From: Ascochyta rabiei
Lineage: Eukaryota > Ascomycota > Dothideomycetes > Pleosporales > Didymellaceae
Assembly: GCF_004011695.2 (NCBI RefSeq)
Contig: NC_082421.1
Location: 874,501 to 938,500, forward strand
DNA: 64,000 bases
Direction: 5' to 3'
Positions 42,899-52,475 of the stretch are shown here, piece after piece. Positions within the stretch are counted from its first letter, which is position 1; each line of letters opens with the position of its first letter. The notes beneath the pieces were generated by a model. It ran no database searches, had not been told where the DNA came from, and worked only from the letters and a program-made list of their open reading frames with translations. The translations under genes were made by a program, and so were the position numbers.

Positions 42899-44634
42899 TT
42901 ACTCCATTGCCTCCTTCATCCTGACCTTCACACCATCCGCAGGACATCCAGTGAGACTGACCTTTGTCTTAACGTATCCCTGGCCACCGTCTTCTGTGCT
43001 CTCCCAGCTGTTACCAACGCCTACAATCTCCTCAAACCGCTGCGCCAACCGCACAAGCACGTAGCCAGCTTCAGTAAGCGCGAACTGTGGCAAGTTAGCA
43101 TCGTCATGGCGACTTGAGATGGTATATGGAACACAAACCTGTTGGCCAATACAGATCCTAGGCCCACCATTGAATGGCAAGTACTCCCAACCAGACTTCC
43201 TTCCATCCCATCGATCTGGGCGGAATTCATCGGCGTCCTGACCCCAGAGATCCTTGCGTCGATGCATCACATACACACTGTAGTCAACCTGCTGGCCCTT
43301 GCGTATGTAGACTGGTGATGTACCATTCGGTCCGCCTCCAGTGGGGATAGTGGTGTCCTTAAGGGCACGGCGACCGTCAAGAGGCACGACCGGGTAAAGA
43401 CGCAGAGTCTCGTTCAAGACCCACTGGATGTAGTTACAAGACTTGAGAGTTGCGAAGGTGATGTTGCGGGGATTGTTGTAAGTGCCGAAGTTCTCCAAAA
43501 CAACGGTGCGGAGTTTTTGGTACACTTCGGGGTGTTTTGTGAAGAGCATGAAGACAAAGGAAAGCAGCGACGCTGTTGTATCGCGGCCAGCAAGCAGGAT
43601 CGAGATCATATGGGACCGAAGTTCAACAGGGTCCCGTGTCGATTCTGCGAGTGCGTCGAGGAAGACATACTTCTGCTTTCCGTTAACCGTCCGCTTCTCA
43701 GATATCTTCTCCTGAGATAGAGCTTTATGTACGTAATGGTCAATAAACTGCCAGCAGATATCGCGATGCTGTCTGAAGGTCTTATCGAACGCTATCCACC
43801 ACAGTTCGCCCATGCGAGAAGCCATAGCAACCGCAGCCTGAGATTGGTCAAATGAGTTGGCGAAGTCTTTTTCATTGACAGCCATGGGCGGTCGGCTTGA
43901 AGTATAGTTCGGTAGAACAGCAAGTTGCGAGTCTACGCTCTCACCGAAGAGGAATTCAGTAGCAGAGTCGATGGTCAGTCTAAAGAAGAGAGGCTGGATG
44001 TCAGTGATCTCTGTCCAGCCATCTTTGCCGGCTGGCAGAACGCGCATAAGGTTCTTGATGTGCTCTTCCTCAAGATCAAGGTCGCTGACTTGCTCACGGG
44101 CAAACTGAGGTCGCAGCAAGCTCCGAGCATGTTGCCATTCTGCACCATCAGTAGAAAACTATGGAGCCAGTCAGTACGGCCCGTGATGTGTCATCCAAGC
44201 TAGGTTTGACCAGTAATACTTACAATGCCCTGTCCAAGTAGCGGAGAGAAGTTGCCGTTCCTTCTCTCGCCTAGTCCAAAGTCCTTAAACTGTGTAGCAA
44301 GCACAGCCTGAATATTCTTTGGGTCGACCGTAAAGGCGGACCTCGTGCCCAACACCTTCTGGTAGAAGGTTGTGATGGTCTTCCCTTCCTCTGCACAGGC
44401 AGTATCAACACGAGCCTTCAGGTAATCAGGAAACCGCGACTGCTTGTCCGCAGCGATCATTCGTGACACATTTCGGATGCCCTGGAAATCAAAGATCTTG
44501 GATTGATGGGCTGGCTCGCAGCCCAGTCTTGCAGCTGCATTGCGGTGGTGGCGCTCTGTAAGGACGACTGCAATCAGCTTGTAAAGGACGAACGACACGC
44601 CTGCCCAGAGGACGAGGAGTATGGAATTGTGCAT
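42899..44634 (-). CDS. Cytochrome P450, CYP52-like (alkane/fatty-acid omega-hydroxylase type), 538 aa
   Basis: Exons 44634-44224, 44158-43139 and 43084-42899 on the minus strand; introns of 65 and 54 nt; frame closes to 539 codons. An N-terminal membrane anchor (SILLVLWAGVSFVLYKLIAV) places it on the ER. P450 motifs are complete: I-helix AGRDTTA (327-332), ExxR in NETLR (387-390), PDRW, and heme loop FNGGPRICIGQQFAL with Cys473 as thiolate ligand. NRG-like TFYQKVLGTRSAFTVDPKN, and GRDTTASLLSF are typical of CYP52 and its relatives, which hydroxylate the omega carbon of n-alkanes and fatty acids using a CPR partner. The heme-loop codons are split by intron 2 directly after GQQ. No dedicated cluster partners are present, so a general lipid or xenobiotic role is the more cautious reading. 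Confidence 0.92.
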
Positions 44635-46332
44635 GTCGTCATTCAGGGTCCACCGTCAGATATACCTCGGTAGGTTCGATGTGATAATTCAGAGGTCTAT
44701 CTGAAGTAACACTTGGGGTCTCGAGAAGATATGAGGTCTTCGCTGGCCTGTCTGCAATGGGGCCAGTTCGCCACACTGTCTGGACCGAGTCGTGTTTTAA
44801 GTCCCGCGCGGCACACGCACATATCATTCGTACCCCATGTCGCCGTTGTCTAGCGGTTCACTAGCACCGTCGGACCCTCTTTCCGCCGCGCCAGCTGGTC
44901 CTCTGATTCCCTTACTGACTCCAGCTCTTCTCACCTAAGAATCGTCAGGAGAGCATGTCATACGTTCGCCATGATTGGACAGTCTACCACGAGCTTTTCT
45001 GATCATTTGGCTTGAATGGAGTCTCGCAGTCTTGGGAGTCAGCCTCTGTTGTTTTCGAAACACTATTTTCCAGAACTGGACTGTGACGTTACGCGTCTGA
45101 GGCGCATGTAGAACAGTCGTGGTCGAACTTCAGGCCGTCTACTCCATGGCTAGCGGGATGCCTGCGGGTCGCGATTCGGAAGGGTCCGACCCCTCGGAGG
45201 TCTTGTGTCGGGTGGGTGTATGTGCATCAGAAGCCGAAAATTTGCATGTGGGTCAGAAGAGGGCCGCTGTTACCAGAACGTATCTAGCACAGTTCAGGCA
45301 GCTAGTAACCGTCTGCAGTCGATCCACGACCATCTCTTGAAGGCAGCAACTTGCCGTCCGTTCGGACGAAGACAAAGGATGGCGCCAAGCAATCCGAGCG
45401 GCGAAGGCTTCTAACCTGCTGACATCGAGAAAAATGCCGGCATTAGAACGATTAGCAGGGTAACATGACATGTGCGATATTGTTGGGAAGGTTAGCGTAA
45501 CAACAATAGAGTTTGTATGACTTAGTGGTGGTGTTGAGTTTGTATGCAGCTTTACGATGCAAGCGAGAAGTCGAACTACGCGCATGCGCCTCTTACAAAG
45601 CACTGTAGAAGTCATTTTATGAAAAGAACTGCTTTGGCCTTAACTAGGAAGTCACTATTATAGATACAGCTAGGCGATAGATAGCTTTGAAAAGCATACT
45701 ATTGGTTTTCGTGTTCCTTGGTGCATGCCTTTCTTCCTGTGGTCTCCGCACCAAAAAAATGGAATTTCTTGCGGGTAGGTACATCTACAGCTCGTCCCTC
45801 TGTCTCATGCTAACCTCTTGGGGTTTGAGCCAGTATACACCGTCTCAATCTCAGCCTCGAGAGGGCCGGCGGGTGCAAGAGTCCCCACCTGTTGACCCCA
45901 TAGCGCACCGTCGGGACGAATAATTCATTTCAACGAAGGCTTAACCTAGACCAACATTGTAGCCGCCACCCTATTGCGCTCCCCGTCTGCTACGCTCATG
46001 CTAGGCTCAATTACGCTCACAAGGGGTACTCGACCCAGTACGACCCGGAGAAAGTTACCCAGGGTGATACTGACAGAAAGTACTGGAAGAGCCCTTTCCA
46101 AAGAATCGATTTAGGTCGGTCTTCAGTGTCTGCGCTAGCAGAAATCTCCTATAGCACCATGATCAACACAGACCCTTTAAACAATCTCCTACGCCAGCAA
46201 ACTGCACTTGAACAGTCCAGCGTGGCCGAATCTAACCCTCAAGAACGTGCAGCAAACCTCTTCCCACCACACCCTGTACACACCCCATCCTTCTCCGCCT
46301 TCAAGCACCAAAGCTTCGCGCCCTCACTCTTA
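44635..46332. other. Intergenic stretch with weak coding-like remnants
   Basis: About 1.7 kb. A + strand frame is open from about 45930 into 46518 and contains YDPEKVTQGDTDRKYWKSPF, which looks more protein-like than its surroundings, but it overlaps the antisense small gene and has no start. Elsewhere nothing is supported. Confidence 0.4.
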
Positions 46333-46635
46333 TCATTCTCCTTGTACACCCTGACCGGCGTCGCATTCTTCTTTTCTGTCATTCACCATCAGCACACCTG
46401 CACGGCAACACCAGCCTTGCACGCACATGCCTTGTTCATGAATCGATTCAGGCTCCGGTGTATGCCACCTTTCGACCTCGTTGTAGCAGGCTGCCCAGTC
46501 GTACTCTTGTGCTTCTGATAAGACGGTTTCGGGGATTGCGATTGTTGATGCACCGGTGGAATAATACTCTAGAGCTTGACGCTGGGCGCGACAGTGGCCA
46601 GTTGGGTGGCTGGTGTGTGCTGTGGAGCTTGCCAT
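46333..46635 (-). CDS. Small hypothetical protein, 100 aa
   Basis: Single exon on the minus strand, start ATG at 46635. A TATA-like TATATAAG lies about 115 bp upstream (near 46747-46756). The protein is soluble, rich in Thr/Ser at the start (MASSTAHTSHPTGHCRAQRQ) and carries five cysteines toward the end (GMCVQGWCCRAG, EECDAGQG). No signal peptide is visible. The balanced composition, the TATA box and internal sense (IAIPETVLSEAQEYDWAACY) support a real gene, but no family is recognised. Confidence 0.45.
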   Translation of the reverse strand: MASSTAHTSHPTGHCRAQRQALEYYSTGASTIAIPETVLSEAQEYDWAACYNEVERWHTPEPESIHEQGMCVQGWCCRAGVLMVNDRKEECDAGQGVQGE

Positions 46636-47323
46636 AGTAGCGAGGCGGTGCGTGTGGCTTGTAGTAATTGTGGTAGTTGAGTGGAGATGTTGTAGTAAAG
46701 TTGATATGTGAATATGGAAAGATTCAGAAGTACGGCACAGTGAGCTGCTTATATATGAAATGAAGCTCAGCTGCGTAGCGGCTGAGTCGCAAAGGCACTA
46801 CGTCGGCGCAAGGATACGAAAACTCAGGAGAGTTGTGGTGTTGTCTGCTCAATTCTGGTGGTGAGATCGTGGGGGTGGTCCGTGGGATGTCACCTCATCA
46901 TAATTCATACCACTCACAAGCAGCGGTAAGATTGCGAGAAGAGCAGATGATCTGCAGAGCTATCCTTGCTACGATAAGATGTGTTTTGATCTTGTCTCGG
47001 ATTTTGTTTCGTCTGTTACTGCCACTTCCAGCTTCAGTCGTCGTCTCTTGCAGCGCTACCAAACATGACTACCTCGAATCCTAGCGTTAAGGGAAAGCAC
47101 TCACTGTGCCGTGCACACAGAATGCTTTCCGTGGAGGGGAGTTGGACTTGAGCATGAGGTTATCACTCTGCTCTGGAAGACAGGTGAAAGCAAGACCTCG
47201 TTCCTACGACCTCGCCTGGCGAACAGGCGCCTTCCTACTACTTTTACGGCACCTCCTCCACTGCCTTCACTACTGTCAATACGCCAACCTTCCACCTCAG
47301 CACAAAGCTTGTCAGCTTTGGAA
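46636..47323. promoter_or_regulatory. Divergent region between the 100-aa gene and the kinase gene
   Basis: About 690 bp. It contains the TATA-like box of the left gene. The right half is the promoter and leader of the kinase gene. Confidence 0.45.
46746..46757 (-). promoter_or_regulatory. TATA-like box upstream of the 100-aa gene
   Basis: CATATATAAGC on the minus strand, about 115 bp upstream of the ATG at 46635. Position and sequence suit a TATA element; function is inferred. Confidence 0.4.
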
Positions 47324-48433
47324 ATGCAGAAAAAGCGCATCGACTCCGCAACCAATCAGAGCCGCGATGGACCAAAAGCAAAGCGCCGTAGGCGTGAATC
47401 ACACCCAATGCCGTTCACCTTCTACCCGGAAGACTGGGCGATAGAGCGCGCATTCGATGCGAAGGTCTCTTTGCTGAGAAGTCGAAGCGACTGCGCGCGG
47501 CCCCAGCTCATCGTCAAGAAGGTCCTCAAGATCGAGCCTAATTCAGCAAACGACCCAAAGCCATTTGAGACGCGTGTTCTTGCCTTGCTACCAAGATGCA
47601 ACAGAGTTGTCCACGCTCTCACATGCGTTGCATCTGATGACCCCAAGGTCGGTATTGCGCTCTTTGATTATTACCCTCTCGGAGACTTGGCAGTATGGAA
47701 GGAGCGAAAGTTCGACCTGAAGAACCACAAGCCAGTGCCAGAGAGCTTCATATGGCGGTTCTTCCTGCAGATGGCACAAGCTCTGGCGTTCATCCACAAC
47801 TGTATCGGACCAGGTCGCGAAGGGCGACATCCTCTACTTCATCGAGACATGAAACCGAAAAACGTGCTGGTTGTAGACATTGGTACAACATACATGTCCT
47901 TCAAGCTCCACGATTTCGGCTGTGCAAGTGTCTGGCAAGAAGAGAAGCAGAATCAGAAATCATACTGCGGAACTTTCGATTGGCAGCCCCCCGAAAATCC
48001 AAGAATCAACACCATGGCGGCAGATATTTGGGCGCTAGGTGCTTGCGTACATTTCCTCGCCACGGGAAAGAAGCCAGTTGCGGATGCAAAGGAGTACAGA
48101 GCCGCTCGTTTGGATAGGGCCAAAGAGAGTCGAGGAACAATGGAAGATTATTCCTCGCGGAACCGATACTATGCAGCGACAGCTCCAAGGCAAGTGATCC
48201 CGATCAATCTTGATGCAGAGATGCAGGTCCACCGCGGTATTGCAAGCCTGGACTCCTGCAACTACCAGTACAGCGACGAGCTTAACGGTTGGATGTTTCA
48301 ATGTTTGGAGTTTGCGCCCGCTCGTCGGCCGACGACAATGAGGCTGATGAACGAGTTGAGTCCTGTAGCGCAGGGCTTGTTGAAGCGGATGGGAGGAACG
48401 GCAGCGCTGGCAGACATGGCGGTGACGTTCTAG
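47324..48433 (+). CDS. Divergent protein kinase-like protein, 369 aa
   Basis: Single exon. I start at the ATG at 47324; the frame is open further upstream without a better ATG. A basic N-terminal tract (KAKRRRRE, residues 18-25) could be a nuclear localisation signal. Kinase motifs: LIVKKVLKI (possible beta-3 Lys 65/66), FETRVLALL (possible helix-C Glu 82), HRDMKPKNVLV (173-183, with catalytic Asp175 and Asn180), HDFGCAS (DFG 197-199), CGTFDWQPPE (activation loop end) and DIWALGACVHFLATG. The glycine-rich loop is not recognisable, so nucleotide binding may be unusual. It is close in shape to fungal NEK/CMGC-like orphan kinases; family assignment is uncertain. Its stop codon overlaps that of MTQ2 on the other strand. 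Confidence 0.82.
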   Translation: MQKKRIDSATNQSRDGPKAKRRRRESHPMPFTFYPEDWAIERAFDAKVSLLRSRSDCARPQLIVKKVLKIEPNSANDPKPFETRVLALLPRCNRVVHALTCVASDDPKVGIALFDYYPLGDLAVWKERKFDLKNHKPVPESFIWRFFLQMAQALAFIHNCIGPGREGRHPLLHRDMKPKNVLVVDIGTTYMSFKLHDFGCASVWQEEKQNQKSYCGTFDWQPPENPRINTMAADIWALGACVHFLATGKKPVADAKEYRAARLDRAKESRGTMEDYSSRNRYYAATAPRQVIPINLDAEMQVHRGIASLDSCNYQYSDELNGWMFQCLEFAPARRPTTMRLMNELSPVAQGLLKRMGGTAALADMAVTF

Positions 48434-49200
48434 CCAGCGGTCTTCCAGAACCTCACAATGTGTAGCTTTTCCCAACCAGCCTTCTTGCCACTCGAGCCCA
48501 CGGTCTCTGCATGCCATCCATGTCCCCAGTCTCTTATCTGCTGCTTCACGATGTCTGGCTTGTTTTGTGCGCACAAGAGCACGTAGCCCACTCCTCGTCC
48601 GGCATTCAGTATGGACGGCATCTGCTCCAGCATTCTGTTGGTCACCACCATGCCATCTTCTCCGCCCGCATAAGAAAGTTCCAGCAGGTACGAGTCCTGC
48701 TCGAAGCTGGTTTTGGTCTCGCCCTCAGGTACAGCATTGTAGGCGTTGTGGCGTGAGAAGTTGGGCAGCTCGGCAGGAACGTATGGCGGGTTGAAGATGA
48801 AGACGTCGATAGAGTGCGGACGGATTGCTGACGCCAGGTCGCCATTCACAACATCTAGAAATACACTTGTTTCCTGACGACGCTTTTTCTCCTGGATCGC
48901 TGTCACCACGGTCTGTGAGGCTGCCTGGCAGGCAAAGCTATTGATGTCAGTCCCAAGTGTCAGTACATCGTGACGACCAAAGATGCTGCCTGCATTGGCA
49001 GCAACAAAAGCCAGGACTACGCCGGAGCCAACGCCCACCTCGAGCACCAATGGCGGCGCTGTCGAGGATTGCTTGAAGCGGTCTTGCAGGAAGGCAGACT
49101 CGATCGCTGACGACAGCGTGTCCAGCAGCAAATACGAATCTTCGGCTGGTTCGTAGACGCGATCGAAGCAGACGTGCGATGTCGAGGGCGTCGGCAACAT
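48430..49200 (-). CDS. MTQ2: eRF1 methyltransferase catalytic subunit MTQ2, 256 aa
   Basis: Single exon on the minus strand, start ATG at 49200. It is a class I SAM-dependent methyltransferase: motif I LVLEVGVGSGVV (52-62), acidic residue in GTDINSFAC (84-), and catalytic NPPY (137-140) in FIFNPPYVPAELP, the signature of glutamine N5-methyltransferases. N-terminal YEPAEDSYLLLDTL is diagnostic of the Mtq2/HEMK2 group. With the Trm112 partner it methylates the GGQ glutamine of translation release factor eRF1 in the cytosol. It is divergent from SDHAF3 (165 bp between starts) and tail-to-tail with the kinase, sharing the palindromic CTAG at 48430-48433 for both stop codons. Confidence 0.94.
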   Translation of the reverse strand: MLPTPSTSHVCFDRVYEPAEDSYLLLDTLSSAIESAFLQDRFKQSSTAPPLVLEVGVGSGVVLAFVAANAGSIFGRHDVLTLGTDINSFACQAASQTVVTAIQEKKRRQETSVFLDVVNGDLASAIRPHSIDVFIFNPPYVPAELPNFSRHNAYNAVPEGETKTSFEQDSYLLELSYAGGEDGMVVTNRMLEQMPSILNAGRGVGYVLLCAQNKPDIVKQQIRDWGHGWHAETVGSSGKKAGWEKLHIVRFWKTAG

Positions 49201-49365
49201 GGTGGCGGGTGCGGAATATCGGGAGTGGTGCTCGAAATGGGTGTGCTTTGGACCCTGGACACGCTAGCCGAGGCTGAGGTCATCGAGCTTCGCGACGATC
49301 GTGAACTCATCGTCTCAGTCTTTGAACATTCATCCTCCATACCCCCAACCTACAATTCGCCCACA
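49201..49365. promoter_or_regulatory. Compact divergent promoter between MTQ2 and SDHAF3
   Basis: Only 165 bp between two start codons facing apart, so the two genes probably share a bidirectional promoter. Confidence 0.6.
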
Positions 49366-49912
49366 ATGAGGATATATTCGCGATTGCTGGCCACCGCAAC
49401 AGATGCAGGTGCGGCCAAGGGCCCTTTCCGACCCGCCCCAGCAGCATTACTGCCGCCAATTCCACTATACAGGACGTTACTGCGGACACATCGAAAGGTG
49501 CTGCCTGTGGAACAGCGCTTACTTGGCGATATGTATGTCAAGGCAGAGTTCAGGGCACACAAAGACATCGACAACCCAGTTCAGATCGTAGGTGCTCCGC
49601 TTGCTACACGTGACCGTAGTTGGTATTGACAGCGTCACAGATTGGATTTCTTTCAGAGTGGCAAATGTACGCACAAGCGTTACAAGGTGACACCTGGAGA
49701 GGAGAAAAGATGGACAAAGCCAAGATAGACAAGATGAGCGGTGCGTGAGATGTTTCGTATTCACCGCAGCATACTGATGCAATACAGATCAACAGCTCGG
49801 TCAGCTGTATGAATTGATGCAAACGATTCAAAAGCAGAACAACGAAGACGCCGAGGTCGAGGAACCAGACACCGTGGTACCACTGGATGGGCCGAAGAAG
49901 CCTGAACAGTGA
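49366..49912 (+). CDS. SDH7: Succinate dehydrogenase assembly factor 3 (ACN9/SDHAF3), 148 aa
   Basis: Exons 49366-49587, 49641-49740 and 49788-49912; introns of 53 and 47 nt; frame closes to 149 codons. A mitochondrial presequence (MRIYSRLLATATDAG) is followed by the LYR-type core: LYRTLLRTHRKVLP (the LYR motif of the complex1_LYR family), LLGDMYVKAEFRAHKDIDNP, and IGFLSEWQMYAQALQGDTWRG, which together identify ACN9. SDHAF3 protects the iron-sulfur subunit Sdh2 in the matrix during complex II assembly. The acidic C-terminal tail (NNEDAEVEEPD) is longer than in yeast. Confidence 0.94.
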
Positions 49913-50203
49913 TTGTCCGGCAGTGACTGCTGATTTGCGACTTCAATGCACACAGACGAACGACAATGGCTTCATGACCGGCCACATGTCTTCAACCCAT
50001 GGCCGTATACGCTTCACATGGACTCAGAGATGTACTATATATTGTCAGCGAATATCAGAGCTTAGTTCGACACCCCTACTGTCCACCTTGCTCAACATCT
50101 GTCAATCACCGGCGACTGGTAACCCCCTACCGTGCACCTGGACACACTGAGAACTGCATCATCGGACCGAGCAAACTGATTCGGGCATCCTTCCGATTCG
50201 GAG

Positions 50204-50812
50204 ATGTGTGGGTGCACTCTTTACGACTCCCCCACATGTGGCCACTCCTGGATCTCAATGTCACAACCCTGCGGATTTCTTTCTGACCTCTTGAGCTGCC
50301 CGAATCGCCAAACCTACCAAACACTTGTCGCGCCTCCATATACCTGTCCTCAGTGCAACAGTGGCTTTGCAGATCATGAGACTATCGAGATGGTGCAAGG
50401 TCCCTGGGGTTGTAACCAGCTGATCCGAAGCCATGTTGGAGGTAGTCGTGCTATACCTGGCTCCTGGGGCAATGCACCGCTGGCCACGAACCACTGGGGT
50501 GGAACTATAGGCATGGGCATGGGCATGGGCATGGGCACGGGTATGACTGCAAACATGCCCTTGGCGTCAAGTCGGGCGATGGTACCAGTCAACGGATATG
50601 GGCACGATCACCGGCTCACTGGGCCATATAGCTCACGCCCAGCCATCTACAATGGCCATGGCTCTTTTGATATCGGTGTGGTTATGGATGATGGAGCCCT
50701 TGAAGACTACAACTACGGCTATGGTGACGGAAGACGGAGACAGCACATGAGCAGCTCGAGATATAAGTACTATCACTCGTCCAAGCCAGCAACGAACTGC
50801 GTAGTCATGTAG
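50204..50812 (+). CDS. Cys-rich protein with C-terminal CaaX prenylation box, 202 aa
   Basis: Single exon, start ATG at 50204, TAG-terminated. The first 51 residues contain seven cysteines and a histidine (MCGCTLYDSPTCGHSWISMS; then CGFLSDLLSC and YTCPQCNSGF), arranged like a small zinc-binding domain. The middle has a GM repeat from six-base GGGCAT units (about residues 102-113), and the last third is Tyr/Gly/Ser-rich. The very last residues are CVVM, a CaaX motif whose Met favours farnesylation followed by membrane attachment. No membrane span or signal peptide is seen. The N-terminal pattern is reminiscent of many short fungal Cys-rich proteins of unknown role. Being prenylated is inferred from the motif alone. 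Confidence 0.72.
   Translation: MCGCTLYDSPTCGHSWISMSQPCGFLSDLLSCPNRQTYQTLVAPPYTCPQCNSGFADHETIEMVQGPWGCNQLIRSHVGGSRAIPGSWGNAPLATNHWGGTIGMGMGMGMGTGMTANMPLASSRAMVPVNGYGHDHRLTGPYSSRPAIYNGHGSFDIGVVMDDGALEDYNYGYGDGRRRQHMSSSRYKYYHSSKPATNCVVM
50512..50541. repeat. GGGCAT hexamer repeat inside the CaaX-protein gene
   Basis: About five near-perfect hexamers encode the Gly-Met run. In-frame hexamers allow length change without frame loss. Confidence 0.85.
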
Positions 50813-51322
50813 CATCCAGTACATTGTTGAAGATGCTGCGCTGGACACGCATGAGTATTTGTCGAACATGGCGCATATACGCGCTTACGGAGTGGTATCC
50901 CTTTGTACCCGAGTATGGATATAGCAAATGCACAATCTAAATTTGCCGTTATACACCCTTGCATATCAGTCACGTTCTCCATGGCATTATGCATGTCACA
51001 CAAGGGAGCCAATCACAAGCACTTGGGTCTCCGCCGCATAGACCAGCCAGCCCCGCGACAGCCGAAGCTCGCATTCTCCTTCACGCCGCTCCGTCAGTCT
51101 GCACTGGCGCTACGGCTTCGGCGCCACCCACGCACCCACGCAGTACCAACTCTCTGCTTGCCTTGATAGCCACATCGCCACACCACTTCACCACTTGACC
51201 ACCTGACCACTCCTCAGCACCAGGCAGCAGCGGGGTACTTTAGCTCTTCACCCTCGATAAGCTCCAAACAAGCTCCAAACACGACGTCAGCTTGCCCTTC
51301 GCCTGCTACACACACCAACAAC
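50813..51322. other. Spacer and PKR1 promoter
   Basis: A 510-bp stretch with no supported gene; the final 150 bases are C/A-rich leader-like sequence. Confidence 0.5.
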
Positions 51323-51970
51323 ATGGCTGCTAAGTTCTTCGAAGACCTCTGGGAGTCCATCTTCACCCCGGGCCCCACACCGACTCTCCTCATCGCAACC
51401 AACGCCTCCTTTGCTGCCCTCCAGCTGCTCTTCTTCGCGCTCTTCCTAGGCACATACAGCATTCACTTTGTGATTCTGTCCTTCCTTACCGGCGGTCTCT
51501 GGTACGGAATCAACTGGTTTGCCTCCGAGATCCGGATAGCGCAAAAAGCAGAAGAGGAGGCCAAGCGCATTCGCGCAGAGAGGCGCGGAAGCCAGAGAGA
51601 CGCATCTGGCGACGGAGAGCAAGCAGATATCGACACGGGGGATGACACGGAAGTCGATGTGAAGGAAGAGGTTCAGAAGCAGAGTGAGGGGCTAGCCAAG
51701 AGCGAGAAGAAGCGTGGTCCCAGGCCGGGGACAGAGAGCACGGTATTTGTCGAACGGCCGAATGAGCGGGAAAACACCCCCCAGGCTGTCCCCGCGAGCG
51801 CATCTGGAGGAGGCCCAGTAGGAGCTAGCACCACTGGCGCGTCAACTCAGCTGGCACCGCTGGTGAACGATGCGCTGAAGCAGAGGAAAGGAGGCCTGGG
51901 GGAGAGCACTGGTGACCTGAGCACGGATAGCGAGTGGGACAAGCTCTCTGAAGATTCGGAGGAGCGGTGA
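51323..51970 (+). CDS. PKR1: V-ATPase assembly factor Pkr1, 215 aa
   Basis: Single exon, start ATG at 51323 (context ACATGGC). Residues 1-75 match Pkr1: MAAKFFEDLWESIFTPGPTP then two membrane spans (NASFAALQLLFFALFLGTY and FVILSFLTGGLWYGINWF). Pkr1 sits in the ER membrane and helps assemble the V-ATPase Vo sector. The remaining 140 residues are an acidic, Ser/Glu-rich cytosolic tail with a helical start (ASEIRIAQKAEEEAKRIRAE), much longer than in yeast and probably disordered. Confidence 0.92.
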   Translation: MAAKFFEDLWESIFTPGPTPTLLIATNASFAALQLLFFALFLGTYSIHFVILSFLTGGLWYGINWFASEIRIAQKAEEEAKRIRAERRGSQRDASGDGEQADIDTGDDTEVDVKEEVQKQSEGLAKSEKKRGPRPGTESTVFVERPNERENTPQAVPASASGGGPVGASTTGASTQLAPLVNDALKQRKGGLGESTGDLSTDSEWDKLSEDSEER

Positions 51971-52475
51971 GGTGCCCGCGACAGGCGTGCTCTGTTGTTT
52001 GTGCTACTCGGCTGTGCTGTTTATGCACTCGGTGTTATCGATCACAACCCATACGCAACCGTGCATACAACCCACGTGAACACGCGCTTTTGTCCATGAT
52101 GCAGTGATGGAACCGTCACAACCGGTGCTGCTTGTACTTGCCTAGGTTGACGAATAGCATGTCCCAGCTGCTTCTTATGCTCAAGCCCACGTACTGTACT
52201 TTCCACCAGTTCTGTGTCTACAACCTGTCACCCTGCGAACGTTCGGTGTTGGCGCCCGATGCCCCACCATGACGCCAAACGCCAAACGCCAAACCATCAC
52301 AGTGCCCTTGCTAGGCATCTGAAACCCCAGGCAACTGCGAATGCACCGCACAATTCACAGATGAAGACGCGCAATCGCTCACCACGCCGGTAGCGACCCC
52401 GGATTCAGACATTCACCAACTGACGCTCCCATCGTCGCCGCTTGCCCCACCCCCAGCGCTCCCAGACGTCTCGCC
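51971..52475. other. Spacer and AMSH-gene promoter
   Basis: A 505-bp stretch; no gene seen. Confidence 0.5.

Noticed and set aside
44837..44910. tRNA-like stretch (GTTGTCTAGCGGTTCACTAGC)
   Set aside because: Resembles a D-arm, but no matching acceptor stem, anticodon arm or GGTTCGA-type T-arm follows.
44868..45190. Inverted GTCGGACCC / GGGTCCGAC pair suggesting a small element
   Set aside because: Only 9-10 matching bases, no target duplication and no coding content between; chance is likely.
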